Shown here in pieces: positions 12,643 through 22,377 of a DNA stretch of 64,000 bases; within the stretch, counting starts at the first letter, position 1; each line of letters begins with the position of its first letter. The notes beneath the pieces were generated by a model. It saw only the letters and a program-made list of their open reading frames with translations, made no database searches and had not been told where the DNA came from. The position numbers were made by a program, and so were the translations under genes. Origin of the DNA: Spisula solida (Eukaryota > Mollusca > Bivalvia > Venerida > Mactridae); the NCBI GenBank assembly GCA_947247005.1, contig OX365949.1, positions 2,614,001 to 2,678,000 of the forward strand, given 5' to 3'.

Positions 12643-12847
12643 ATATTCAGTTTAACCGTATAAAGGTTAAACTTTTTACCCATCAAAAATGACACTCCGC
12701 CCATTTCACACTGAACACGTGACCATCACCTATATAAACTTCCGTTCCAGGAATTTAAATTCTTTTCGACTGTGATTCCAGCGGAGATAGGTACATGGTG
12801 TATTCTACTTCAAACCTAGGCTTAAGTAAACAAATTCATAGAAAGTC
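12643..12847 (+). repeat. duplicated 5' block, copy 2 (promoter-like)
   Basis: Near-identical to 7857-8060, with TATATAAA at 12,731-12,738. It begins directly after the 3' block of the first module, so the modules are head-to-tail with no spacer. Confidence 0.7.
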
Positions 12848-13023
12848 CCTGCCACCCTTTCCCTTTTTCTCTTGCTTTGCTGTATATTTTCAGGATCGTC
12901 GTGGCTGGACAATGTCTGGACAACCAGTGTTTATATCTACAATTGACGACTCAGGTTTTCGTCTTTAAGAAGAACACATAAACTTTATCTGTTACTGTTG
13001 ACAGAGCAGAACCTTGTTCAGGC
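12848..13023 (+). other. interior of the short module, possible spliced exon
   Basis: A pyrimidine-rich stretch (CCCTTTCCCTTTTTCTCTTG) ends in an acceptor-like TATTTTCAG at about 12,892. It is followed by a GC-richer stretch starting GATCGTCGTGG. The layout resembles intron then exon. I see no match to the interior of the long module and no known protein. Confidence 0.3.
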
Positions 13024-13172
13024 GGCAGATGTATCATTTCAAACTTGCGACCGTTGACGGGGCAAGTGATAAACAATTAATTTATGTAATCAGTAATATT
13101 ATATATCCAGCCATGACAGAATTTCATGCCAAACATAAATAAATAAACTATATTAAACCTATTTACAGTTAG
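13024..13172 (+). repeat. duplicated 3' block, copy 2
   Basis: Second copy of 12,492-12,642; about eight differences in 150 bp. It ends at CAGTTAG like copy 1, after which homology stops. Confidence 0.7.
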
Positions 13173-14783
13173 TCATTTTTTGCTGGGTAAATACAAAATG
13201 TATTATAATTAAATCAAAGAGCATGACCTTTTTTCTCTGAAAGTCTTTCTAAACCTTGTTACATAATGGCTATGTAATGTCACTAAGCCCGGAACGATTA
13301 ATACATGTCCTAGAAAAATGTTATGGCACATGCTATATGTTATCATTATTGTTACCATCATAATAATATACCACTCAAAGGGTATAACCTATTCAATCTG
13401 GCTCAATCTGAACAGAGTGTACTTCTCAAAGTGTACATCAAATGGAACTATCTAAAGCAGAAGACTGTTCAATATACATGTATATATGATACATAGTGTA
13501 CAATAGATCTAACTGATTGTTATTTAATTATTTTAACTGTTTACGACAAGCCATTGCTTAATACATGCATGTTGCTAACCACGAAGGCAGATGTGATTGC
13601 ATAAAGGCGAGCATTGTTATCTTCAATTACTCTGGGCAAAACAAACTAACATGGTCGTCAGTAGACGTACATAGATATACTCGACTGTATAATGTATTGA
13701 AAATAAGATTTCATTGTACATGTATTACCTGTGTTTGAATATCGAGGCCTAGTCCAGATTAATCCACCACTATCATTGTGAGAATGATCTCAATCACAAG
13801 AGCAAGACATGTATTACAACCAACACAAAACCATACCTTTGTTTTACAAGATGCTTGGCAATCTGTGCTCTGTAACAAAACGTACAAATACATGTATATA
13901 CATATATACAGCAGTGTGAACACTCTCGATTTTCTAATTTTCCACTTCACTTTAGAGTTAATTTCTCTCGGCTGAGAATTCAAATTTTCAATTTTGATTT
14001 CAAATCTGATTTCACGTATGAATTAACATATGTCAGCTGTTCATATGTTTGACTTCACTTACAAATGAACAACTAACTACCAATTTTAATGACCTGGTTA
14101 CTGTGTGTCTTCAAACTGATGTTTACATTTGTTATACTATTACGTCGTAGTAGTTTTAAATACAAGACCTACACATAGCTATAATATTTAGTTTTGTGTG
14201 TCATTGACCATGACATTGACACATGATGGCATTAATTAATCAGAAAGCACAACATACACTATACAGATACTACCATTGTACAGAAACAGGTTTGTGGTCG
14301 TTCTGTGCTGCAACTTATATCACTACGCGGGCTGGTTGTTTCTTAATATATACGTGTACATGTAATAAAAAAGCTTACATACGATGCAATGGTGATGGCC
14401 ACATGATATGAGGCTCCGAACATATCGTACAGGACATAACAAACCCGTATACTTGTTGTTTTCGCCATAATGAACAACAGCATAGAGTTCACACCACAGA
14501 TTATGCATATGAATAATTCACACCTTCCACGTACTGACCAGTCGATGGGTAAAAATCCGACCAGCAAAACACTGAATCAAGAAAGTTGGACATTTAACGA
14601 AACCTAGGCTTTCAAAACATGGCCTTGGTTCCAGCTTATAAATTATCTGCACATTCACAAAACAAACAGTTACCTCAAGGTGTCCAGGCTAATTAATACT
14701 TTTGAAGACACATGCGACAGAAAAATATTGAGTGCCGCAAGTCAAATATAACAAGTGATTATTATTTAACCGCTTAAGCGAGC
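13173..14783. other. no gene recognised
   Basis: Short overlapping ORFs on both strands (61-74 codons) without recognisable motifs. No repeat noticed. Confidence 0.4.
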
Positions 14784-16433
14784 GTATAATAGCAGTTCTA
14801 GGTCGCTGTCACTATCTAACCATCTAGAGGCGTGTAATAGCAGTTGTAGGTCTTTGTCACTAGTTAACTATTTAGAGGCACGTAATATCAGTTCTAGGTC
14901 TTTGTCACTATCTAACCATCTAGAGGCATGTAATAGCAGTTCTAGGTCTTTGTCACTAGTTAACTATTTAGAGGCGTGTAATAATAGTTCTAGGTCTTTG
15001 TCACTATCTAACCATCTAGAGGCGTGTAATAGCAGTTCTATGTCTTTGTCTATAACCATCTAGAGGCGTACAATAGCCGTTGAAGGTCTTTGTCACTATC
15101 TAACCATCTAGGGGCACGTAATAGCAGTTCTATGTCTTTGTCACTAGTAAACCATCTAGAGGCATGTAATAGCAGTTCTAGGTCTTTGTCACTAGTTAAC
15201 TATTTAGAGGCGTGTAATAACAGTTCTAGGTCTTTGTCACTATCTAACCATCTAGAGGCGTGTAATAGCAGTTCTAGGTCTTTGTCTATAACCATCTAGA
15301 GGCGTACAATAGCCGTTGAAGGTCTTTGTCACTATCTAACCATCTAGGGGCACGTAATAGCAGTTCTAGGTCTTTGTCACTATCTAACCATCTAGAGGCG
15401 TGTAATAGCTGTTCTAGGTCTTTGTCACTACCTAACCATCTAGAGGCGTGTAATAGCAGTTCTAGGTCTTTGTCACTATCTAACCATCTGGAGGCGTGTA
15501 ATAGCAGTTCTAGGTCTTTGTCACTATCTAACAAACTAGAGGCGTGTAATAGCGGTTCTATGTCTTTGTCATTAGTTAACTATTTAGAGGCACGTAATAG
15601 CAGTTCTAGGTCTTTGTCACTATCTAACCATCCTGAGGCGTGTAATAGCAGTTCTAGGTCTTTGTCTATAACCATCTAGAGGCGTGCAATAGCCGTTGAA
15701 GGTCTTTGTCACTATCTAACCATCTAGAGGCGTATAATAGCAGCTCTAGGTCTTTGTCACTGGTTAACTATTTAGTGGCACGTAATAGCAGTTCTAGGTC
15801 TTTGTCACTAATAAACCTTCTAGAGGCGTGTAATAGCAGTTCTAGGTCTTTGTCACTAGTTAACTATTTAGAGGCGTGTAATAACAGTTCTAGGTCTTTG
15901 TCACTATCTAACCATCTAGAGGCGTGTAATAGCAGTTTTAGGGCTTTGTCTATAACCATCTAGAGGTACGTAATAGCAGTTCTAGGTCTTTGTCACTATC
16001 TAACTATCTAGAGGCGTGTAATAGCAGTTCTAGGTCTTTGTCACTAGTTAACCATCAAGAGACGTGTAATAGCAGTTCTAGGTCTTTGTCACTATCCCAC
16101 TATCTAGAGGCGTGTAATAGCAGTTCTAGGTCTTATTCACAAGTTAACTATTTAGAGGCACGTAATAACAGTTCTAGGTCTTTGTCACAAGTTAACTATT
16201 TAGAGGCAAGTAATAGCAGTTCTAGGTCTTTGTCACAAGTTAACCATTTAGAGGCACGAAATAGCAGTTATAGGTCTTTGTCACAAGTTAACCATTTAGA
16301 GGCACGTAATAGCAGTTCTAGGTTTTTGTCACAAGTTAACTATTTAGAGGCACGTAATAGCAGTTCTAGGTTTTTGTCACAAGTTAACTATTTAGAGGCA
16401 CGTAATAGCAGTTCTAGGTTTTTGTCACTATGA
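14784..16433 (+). repeat. 48-bp satellite, left part of array (about 34 monomers)
   Basis: The monomer reads TAATAGCAGTTCTAGGTCTT then TGTCACTATCTAACCATC and TAGAGGCGTG (48 bp). The first, most diverged monomer is near 14,784. Some monomers carry a 4-bp deletion (TTTGTCTATAACC instead of TTTGTCACTATCTAACC) and are usually paired with a GCCGTTGAAGG variant. These short monomers recur at multiples of 48 minus 4 (236, 236, 380 and 284 bp), which marks higher-order units. Toward 16,130 the sequence changes to the CACAAGTTAACTATTTAG variant of the right part. The array is interrupted at 16,433 by a LINE. Confidence 0.95.
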
Positions 16434-16663
16434 CAATGACAATATTTTATTTAACATGGCGGCCACCGGCCCAGAATCAACATATTTTATTTTACATATT
16501 CTTACATCTATAGATATGTAATACAAGCATAACTGTAAACACAATTACATGCATACACACATATTTATATCACATACAATTGAAAACATAATTCAGCACA
16601 TTTGAAATACACTTACATTTTGATTTATATTACAGCACATGAGCGCGACAAAAATATCCAATT

Positions 16664-17101
16664 TCAAACAGCAGACGCCAACATGCGTTTCCTTTCAATA
16701 AAACCGTAATAAACATACATAGCAAGGTTTTTTATAATACGCTCATTTCTGTTGCTTGGACAAAGTAATACAAAATGCATTTCATTTTCCACCCAGGAAC
16801 CACATAGTTTACATATACGTCCATGTCTTGGGGTATTTTCGTAACGTCCTCTTTCAATACGAAGATCATGTGATGAAGTACGTAAACGAGCTAAAGCACT
16901 TCGAAATTTACGTACATTTAAAATATTATATTTGGACGACCGACATTCAGCGTCAAACCATTTAGGCTGAACATTTGTGGTAATACGGCTATGTCCTTTA
17001 CAACATTCGGCACTTTGATAGAGGATATCGTTAAACTTTTTAACAAATTCGTCTATGCTACAATTTGGATCTAAAATCATATTTGTCATATCATTTACAC
17101 A
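16664..17101 (-). pseudogene. LINE linker joined to C-terminal zinc-knuckle domain, RT deleted
   Basis: Same frame as the endonuclease. The first half is the post-endonuclease linker, recognisable by QPKWFDAECRSSK. It passes without a stop into LRTSSHDLRIERGRY, CKLCGSWVENEMHFVLLCP and an ordinary LINE C-terminus. In autonomous elements about 500-700 residues of reverse transcriptase separate these two parts; here they are fused around the NVRKF/RSALARL junction (about 16,925). The deletion keeps frame. The fused product would bind but not copy nucleic acid. Confidence 0.75.
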
Positions 17102-18076
17102 TTATTGTGAAAGTATATTTACCAAATTTCTTCTATAAGTGTCTGAGTTAGTGTCGTCAAATACATAACGCGTTCGCTGTACTGGTTCTCTGTAAATAGT
17201 TCTATTTAAGACACGATTGCATAAGATTTTGCATGCAATGGGCATGTGTGAAAATTCTGATCTCTCTTCAACTTTAAAATCACAAAGACGATTCCAAATA
17301 CTATCAGTAACGATAAGGTAATCAATGACACTGCATCCAGTTGCACTAATGTATGTAAAATGGCCAAGTGATTTATCGTCATATGCGCGACCATTTACTA
17401 TACGCAGTATATAAGACTTACAGAGTTCTAGCAAGTCTTTGTCAAATGAATTTAGTTTCTTGTCACATGAGACTCTATGTTCTATATTATCATCAGAACA
17501 GAACAATTCAATATACGGTTCAATGTCAAATGAATTACATTCGCTATCTATGTAGTCAGGGTTATTTGCTGTTCTTGCGTTTAGATCACCCAATATCAGC
17601 AGGTCAACCGTGTCATTTACTCTTAATTCAGTAATTAACTCTTCCAATAATTGTATACCTTTTAAGTCACGGTCTGTATAAAAGGGGGATAACTCCGGTG
17701 GTAGATATGTAAATACCAAAATAGTCTTCTTTTCGGACAAAACACCACCTTTAACTTCAAGTATTACCGCAAAATCGACGACAGAATTTAGTCTTTGTAC
17801 GAAACCGTCAAACTCCTTTTTAACAAAAACGGCTATACCACCCATAGGTCTTCCATGTATACTTCGTTTTAAACCATCTAAAAAGTAGCATGTACAGTTC
17901 GGAAATTTGTCTACGAAAAGACTAGTGTTTATAGCCCATGTTTCAAGTAAGCTAAATATATCAAAGTTATTCAAATAGTTTATAACATCTTGATCATCGA
18001 ATTTAGACAGAATACCTTCAATATTCCAAGAAACAAAGTTTAAATTGTCATTGTTGTTTGAGCCTCGGCCGTATCC
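17102..18076 (-). pseudogene. LINE APE-type endonuclease domain
   Basis: The frame continues from ORF1 after the TAG. It opens with NLNFVSWNIEGIL, carries the metal-binding glutamate segment SLLETW, GGIAVFVKKEF, then the catalytic DLLILGDLNART, SVIDYLIVTD and a terminal FSHMPI in place of the usual SDHxPL. These are the ordered motifs of the exonuclease-endonuclease-phosphatase fold that nicks target DNA in APE-type non-LTR elements. The frame closes with a TAA at 17,102-17,104 and then runs on, in the same frame, into the linker. The domain is essentially complete, about 290 residues. No family clade is assigned. Confidence 0.8.
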
Positions 18077-18617
18077 CTAGTCAACTGTCGTTTCAGTGTT
18101 GGACCAGTGAATAGTGTCATCATTGTTTGTTTCCGCTTCCATTGACATTTCATTTTGACATTCAGTAATGCTTTCTAGTGTGTTGCTTTGAGTTACCCGT
18201 CGTACTGCCTTCCTGAATGTACGTGGTGTATCTTGTCTATGTGGAGCCTGGTCTTGTTGGTCGTTGCTGTCACGTTCATACATTTTACCATTGTAGAAAT
18301 AACCAGTAACACCCATATTTTTAGCATGTTTCAATTGATTTCTTTGCGATTTGGTGAGATCATTACTGACACGTATCCCAAGTCTACGCAATGCATCGCG
18401 TCCTTGATACAGTTTATATTTGTCGTCATCGTATCTGAGTGTAACTATCACCATTCTGTTATAGTCAGGATTAAATTCACCTACTCTTTTCACATATTTT
18501 ATATCATCAAGAGTGAAGTCAACATCCGGGCATGCAATATTCAAGACACTGTTAAGAAGCTTGTGCTTCAGTTGGCTTGGCGTTTCATTATAACTGTCAG
18601 TTACTCCAACAAAGTAA
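18077..18617 (-). pseudogene. LINE ORF1 protein, C-terminal part
   Basis: Open from the truncation point at 18,617 to a TAG at 18,077-18,079, about 179 codons. It shows a beta-alpha-beta-like nucleic-acid-binding segment (YVKRVGEFNPDYNRMVIVTL) followed by the RLGIRVSNDLTKSQRNQLK and GYFYNGKMYE signature that is typical of ORF1 C-terminal domains in invertebrate LINEs. A hydrophilic, glutamine-rich tail follows. The N-terminus is lost by 5' truncation. Notably the endonuclease continues in the same frame directly after the TAG. ORF1 proteins of this kind bind element RNA in the ribonucleoprotein; this fragment is unlikely to do so. Confidence 0.7.
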
Positions 18618-21522
18618 ACTAGTTAACCATTTAGAGGTACGTAATAGCAGTTCTAGGTCTTTGTCACAAGTAACTATTTAGAGGCACGTAATAGCAGTTC
18701 TAGGTCTTTTTCACAAGTTAACTATTCAGAAGCACGTAATAGCAGTTCTAGGTCTTTGTCACAAGTTAACCATTTAGAAGCACGTAATAGCAGTTCTAGG
18801 TCTTTGTCACAAGTTAACCATTTAGAGGCACGTAATAGCAGTTCTAGGTCTTTGTCACAAGTTAACAATTTAGAGGCACGTAATAGCAGTTCTAGGTCTT
18901 TGTCACAAGTTGACTATTTAGAGGCACGTAATAGCAGTTCTAGGTCTTTGTCACAAGTAACTATTTAGAGGCACGTAATAGCAGTTCTAGGTCTTTGTCA
19001 CAAGTTAACTATTTAGAGGCACGTATTAGCAGTTCTAGGTCTTTGTCACAAGATAACAATTTAGAGGCACGTAATAGCAGTTCTAGGTCTTTGTCACTTG
19101 TTAACTAATTAGAGGCACGTAATAGCAGTTCTAGGTCTTTGTTACAAGTTAACTATTTAGAGGAACGTAATAGCAGTTCAAGGTCTTTGTCACAAGTCAA
19201 CCATTTAGCGGCACGTAATAGCAGTTCTAGATCTTTGTTACAAGTTAACTATTTAGAGGCACGTAATAGCAGTTCTAGGTCTTTGTCACAAGTTAACCAT
19301 TTAGAGGCACGTAATAGCAGTTCTAGGTCTTTGTTATACAAGTTAACCATTTAGAGGCACGACATAGCAGTTATAGGTCTTTGTCACAAGTTAACCATTT
19401 AGAGGCACGTAATAGCAGTTCTAGGTCTTTGTCACAAGTTAACTATTTAGATGCACGTATTAGCAGTTCTAAGTCTTTGTCACAATTTAACCATTTAGCG
19501 GCAAGTAATAGCAGTTCTAGGTCTTTGTTACAAGTTAACCATTTAGAAGCATGTAATAGCAGTTGTAGGTCTTTGTCACAGGTTAACCGTTTAGAAGCAT
19601 GTAATAGCAGTTCTAGGTCTTTGTCACAAGTTAACCGTTTAGAAGCATGTAATAGCAGTTCTAGGTCTTTGTCACAAGTTAACCATTTAGAAGCATGTAA
19701 TAGCAGTTCTAGGTCTTTGTCACAAGTTAACCGTTTAGAAGCATGTAATAGCAGTTCTAGGTCTTTGTCACAAGTTAACTATTTAGAAGCATGTAATAGC
19801 AGTTCTAGGTCTTTGTCACAAGTTAACCATTTAGAAGCATGTAATAGCAGTTCTAGGTCTTTGTCACAAGTTAACTATTTAGAAGCATGTAATAGCAGTT
19901 CTAGGTCTTTGTCACAAGTTAACTATTTAGAAGCATGTAATAGCGGTTCTAGGTCTTTGTCACAAGTTAACCATTTAGAAGCATGTAATAGCAGTACTAG
20001 GTCTTTGTCACAAGTTAACCATTTAGAAGCATGTAATAGCAGTTATAGGTCTTTGTCACAAGTTAACTATTTAGAAGCATGTACTAGCAGTTATAGGTCT
20101 TTGTCACAAGTTAACTATTTAGAAGCATGTAATAGCAGTTCTAGGTCTTTGTCACAAGTTAACCATTTAGAAGCATGTAATAGCAGTTCTAGGTATTTGT
20201 CACTAGTAAACCATTTAGAAGCATGTAATAGCAGTTCTAGGTCTTTGTCACAAGTTAACCATTTAGAAGCATGTAATAGCAGTTCTAGGTCTTTGTCACA
20301 AGTTAACCATTTAGAAGCACGTAATAGCAGTTCTAAGTCTTTGTCACAATTTAACCATTTAGCGGCACGTAATAGCAGTTCTAGGTCTTTGTTACAAGTT
20401 AACCATTTAGAAGCATGTAATAGCAGTTCTAGGTCTTTGTCACAGGTTAACCGTTTAGAAGCATGTAATAGCAGTTCTAGGTCTTTGTCACAAGTTAACC
20501 GTTTAGAAGCATGTAATAGCAGTTCTAGGTCTTTGTCACAAGTTAACCATTTAGAAGCATGTAATAGCAGTTCTAGGTCTTTGTCACAAGTTAACCATTT
20601 AGAAGCATGTAATAGCAGTTATAGGTCTTTGTCACAAGTTAACTATTTAGAAGCATGTAATAGCAGTTTTAGGTCTTTGTCACAAGTTAACTATTTAGAA
20701 GCATGTAATAGCAGTTCTAGGTCTTTGTCACAAGTTAACTATTTAGAAGCATGTAATAGCAGTTCTAGGTCTTTGTCACAAGTTAACTATTTAGAAGCAT
20801 GTAATAGCATTTCTAGGTCTTTGTCACAAGTTAACTATTTAGAAGCATGTAATAGCAGTTCTAGGTCTTTGTCACAAGTTAACCATTTAGAAGCATGTAA
20901 TAGCAGTACTAGGTCTTTGTCACAAGTTAACCATTTAGAAGCATGTAATAGCAGTTATAGGTCTTTGTCACAAGTTAACTATTTAGAAGCATGTAATAGC
21001 AGTTCTAGGTCTTTGTCACAAGTTAACCATTTAGAAGCATGTAATAGCAGTTCTAGGTATTTGTCACTAGTAAACCATTTAGAAGCATGTAATAGCAGTT
21101 CTAGGTCTTTGTCACTAGTTAACCATTTAGAAGCATGTAATAGCAGTTCTAGGTCTTTGTCACAAGTTAACCATTTAGAAGCATGTAATAGCAGTTCTAG
21201 GTCTTTGTCACAAGTTAACCATTTAGAAGCATGTAATAGCAGTTCTAGGTCTTTGTCACAAGTTAACCATTTAGAAGCATGTAATAGCAGTTCTAGGTCT
21301 TTGTCACAAGTTAACTATTTAGAAGCATGTAATAGCAGTTCTAGGTATTTGTCACTAGTAAACCATTTAGAAGCATGTAATAGCAGTTCTAGGTCTTTGT
21401 CACCAGTTAACCAGTTAGAAGCATGTAATAGCAGTTCAAGGTCTTTGTCATTAGTAAACCATTGGGAGATATAGTTGTGTCACAGTTTTTAACCATATAG
21501 AGACGTATAATACTAGTCCTGC
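18618..21522 (+). repeat. 48-bp satellite, right part of array (about 60 monomers)
   Basis: Monomer variant CACAAGTTAACCATTTAGAA plus GCATGTAATAGCAGTTCTAG plus GTCTTTGT. Up to about 19,380 the units read GAGGCACG and contain indels. From 19,381 to 21,474 every unit is exactly 48 bp, leaving one frame open for 697 codons (consensus SQVNHLEACNSSSRSL, 16 residues). A variant pair, AAGTCTTTGTCACAATTTAA followed by TTAGCGGCA, recurs at 19,471 and 20,335, exactly 864 bp (18 monomers) apart, and other markers follow the same spacing. The last units decay to about 21,522. Confidence 0.95.
19381..21474 (+). other. 697-codon open frame through the satellite, judged non-genic
   Basis: The frame starts and ends inside repeat units and consists only of 16-residue copies with H/Y/R at position 5 and R/C at position 9. 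The varying bases fall mostly at amino-acid-changing positions, and there is no non-repeat N-terminus, signal peptide or poly(A) context. A 48-bp unit is divisible by three, so a single stop-free monomer makes an open frame of any length. It would look gene-like to an automatic predictor. A secreted or structural repeat protein cannot be fully excluded without transcript data. Confidence 0.7.
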
Positions 21523-21539
21523 GGGTCTTGAGATTGGTA

Positions 21540-21780
21540 CCATGTCATCTAGCCAATATGGTGAAGAAACCATGCCACAGAAACATTACCCTATTTGTTA
21601 GATGGGTAACCTCAGTTACCAGACTTAAATTCCATAGAAAATGTTGGTGTGACATTGCGTCGGGCTAAAACGTCAGAAGTTCGGCAGCCAACAGGCCAAT
21701 GCAGACATTGTCCATATAACTTGGCGGAATAATGGCTTTGAGAAGATTCAAGCAACTAGTAGTGTCAATACTTAAGTTGA
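21540..21780 (+). pseudogene. Tc1/mariner-type transposase fossil
   Basis: Two short segments in different frames match the end of the DDE domain of Tc1-like transposases. One reads PCHRNITLFVRW (about 21,570-21,605), corresponding to the family's DNAPCHRA region. The other, near 21,602-21,648, reads DG*PQLPDLNSIENV, corresponding to DWPPQSPDLNPIENVW with the third catalytic acidic residue. LRRAK and RQPT follow as in the family. A frameshift and a stop (TAA at about 21,608) break it. No terminal inverted repeats were found; the satellite abuts the left side. Confidence 0.6.
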
Positions 21781-21789
21781 TAGTGACGA

Positions 21790-22377
21790 ACATGTAATCC
21801 AGTTGAGGACACACACATTATTTATTGCTTACAATCTTGGGTTGTCGGTACTCTTGATTTTCATCGTTTATGAATATTGCTGTTTTCCTCATGATTTTCA
21901 TTCAGAACCTTTGAAAATGATTGCTTTTTTATCATTATCTTAATTGGTTGGTATGATGTAATTATTTAACAGCAAGAGAATTGGTAAATTTTACTTAGGT
22001 GTTAGTCAATTGAAATAAACCATATATAGTGTATAATGCAAACTATGAATTATCTCTAAAACCAATTAAGATATTTCGCATAATAAATAGTTAAGTCTTT
22101 TTTGTGTTGTTCAGAAATTTTAAGGACCTTTACGTCGATGACGTCATCAGCGCGCGCATTCCATCGACGTCACTAAAAACAACTTGGACGAGGTAACGTC
22201 ACAAGACTAACGCAGCAAACATAACAATTGAGCGCCGTCGAGACAAAAGTTCCACAATTTATTATTACCATACAAGATGCTTGTGTTAAATTGTCCTCTT
22301 TCATATTCCGAAGTGTTGAGACTATCAAATGAAAATACGATCGGCAGAATTGCATTCAAAGAATACCAGGACATCAT
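21790..22377. other. no gene; one CRE-like site
   Basis: AT-rich DNA. A TGACGTCA lies near 22,139, inside GTCGATGACGTCATC, with a partly inverted CATCGACGTCAC about 30 bp further on. Nothing else recognised. Confidence 0.35.

Larger units (their letters stand above)
16434..18617 (-). mobile_element. 5'-truncated, internally deleted LINE inside the satellite
   Basis: A 2.18-kb minus-strand non-LTR retrotransposon fragment flanked on both sides by the 48-bp satellite. Its parts, 5' to 3', are: the C-terminal half of ORF1, an apurinic-type endonuclease, a linker, and a C-terminal domain with a CCHC-like zinc knuckle. The reverse transcriptase is absent. At the edges the satellite word GTCACTAGTTAACC is split with ACTA on both sides, so a 4-bp target duplication is possible. 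The 3' end shows ATTGTCATTGTCATA, a short repeat tail instead of poly(A). 5' truncation is the normal outcome of target-primed reverse transcription; the RT deletion is a separate event. Confidence 0.85.

Noticed and set aside
7857..12847. LTR retrotransposon with two 204-bp LTRs
   Set aside because: The blocks lack TG...CA ends, there is no primer-binding site, polypurine tract or gag-pol between them, and the second block is followed by its own 3' block.
18188..18622. 144-codon plus-strand ORF
   Set aside because: Antisense shadow of the LINE ORF1 fragment.
14784..21522. CRISPR-like array (48-bp repeats)
   Set aside because: Monomers are contiguous without unique spacers, the setting is eukaryotic, and there are no cas genes. 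It is a satellite.
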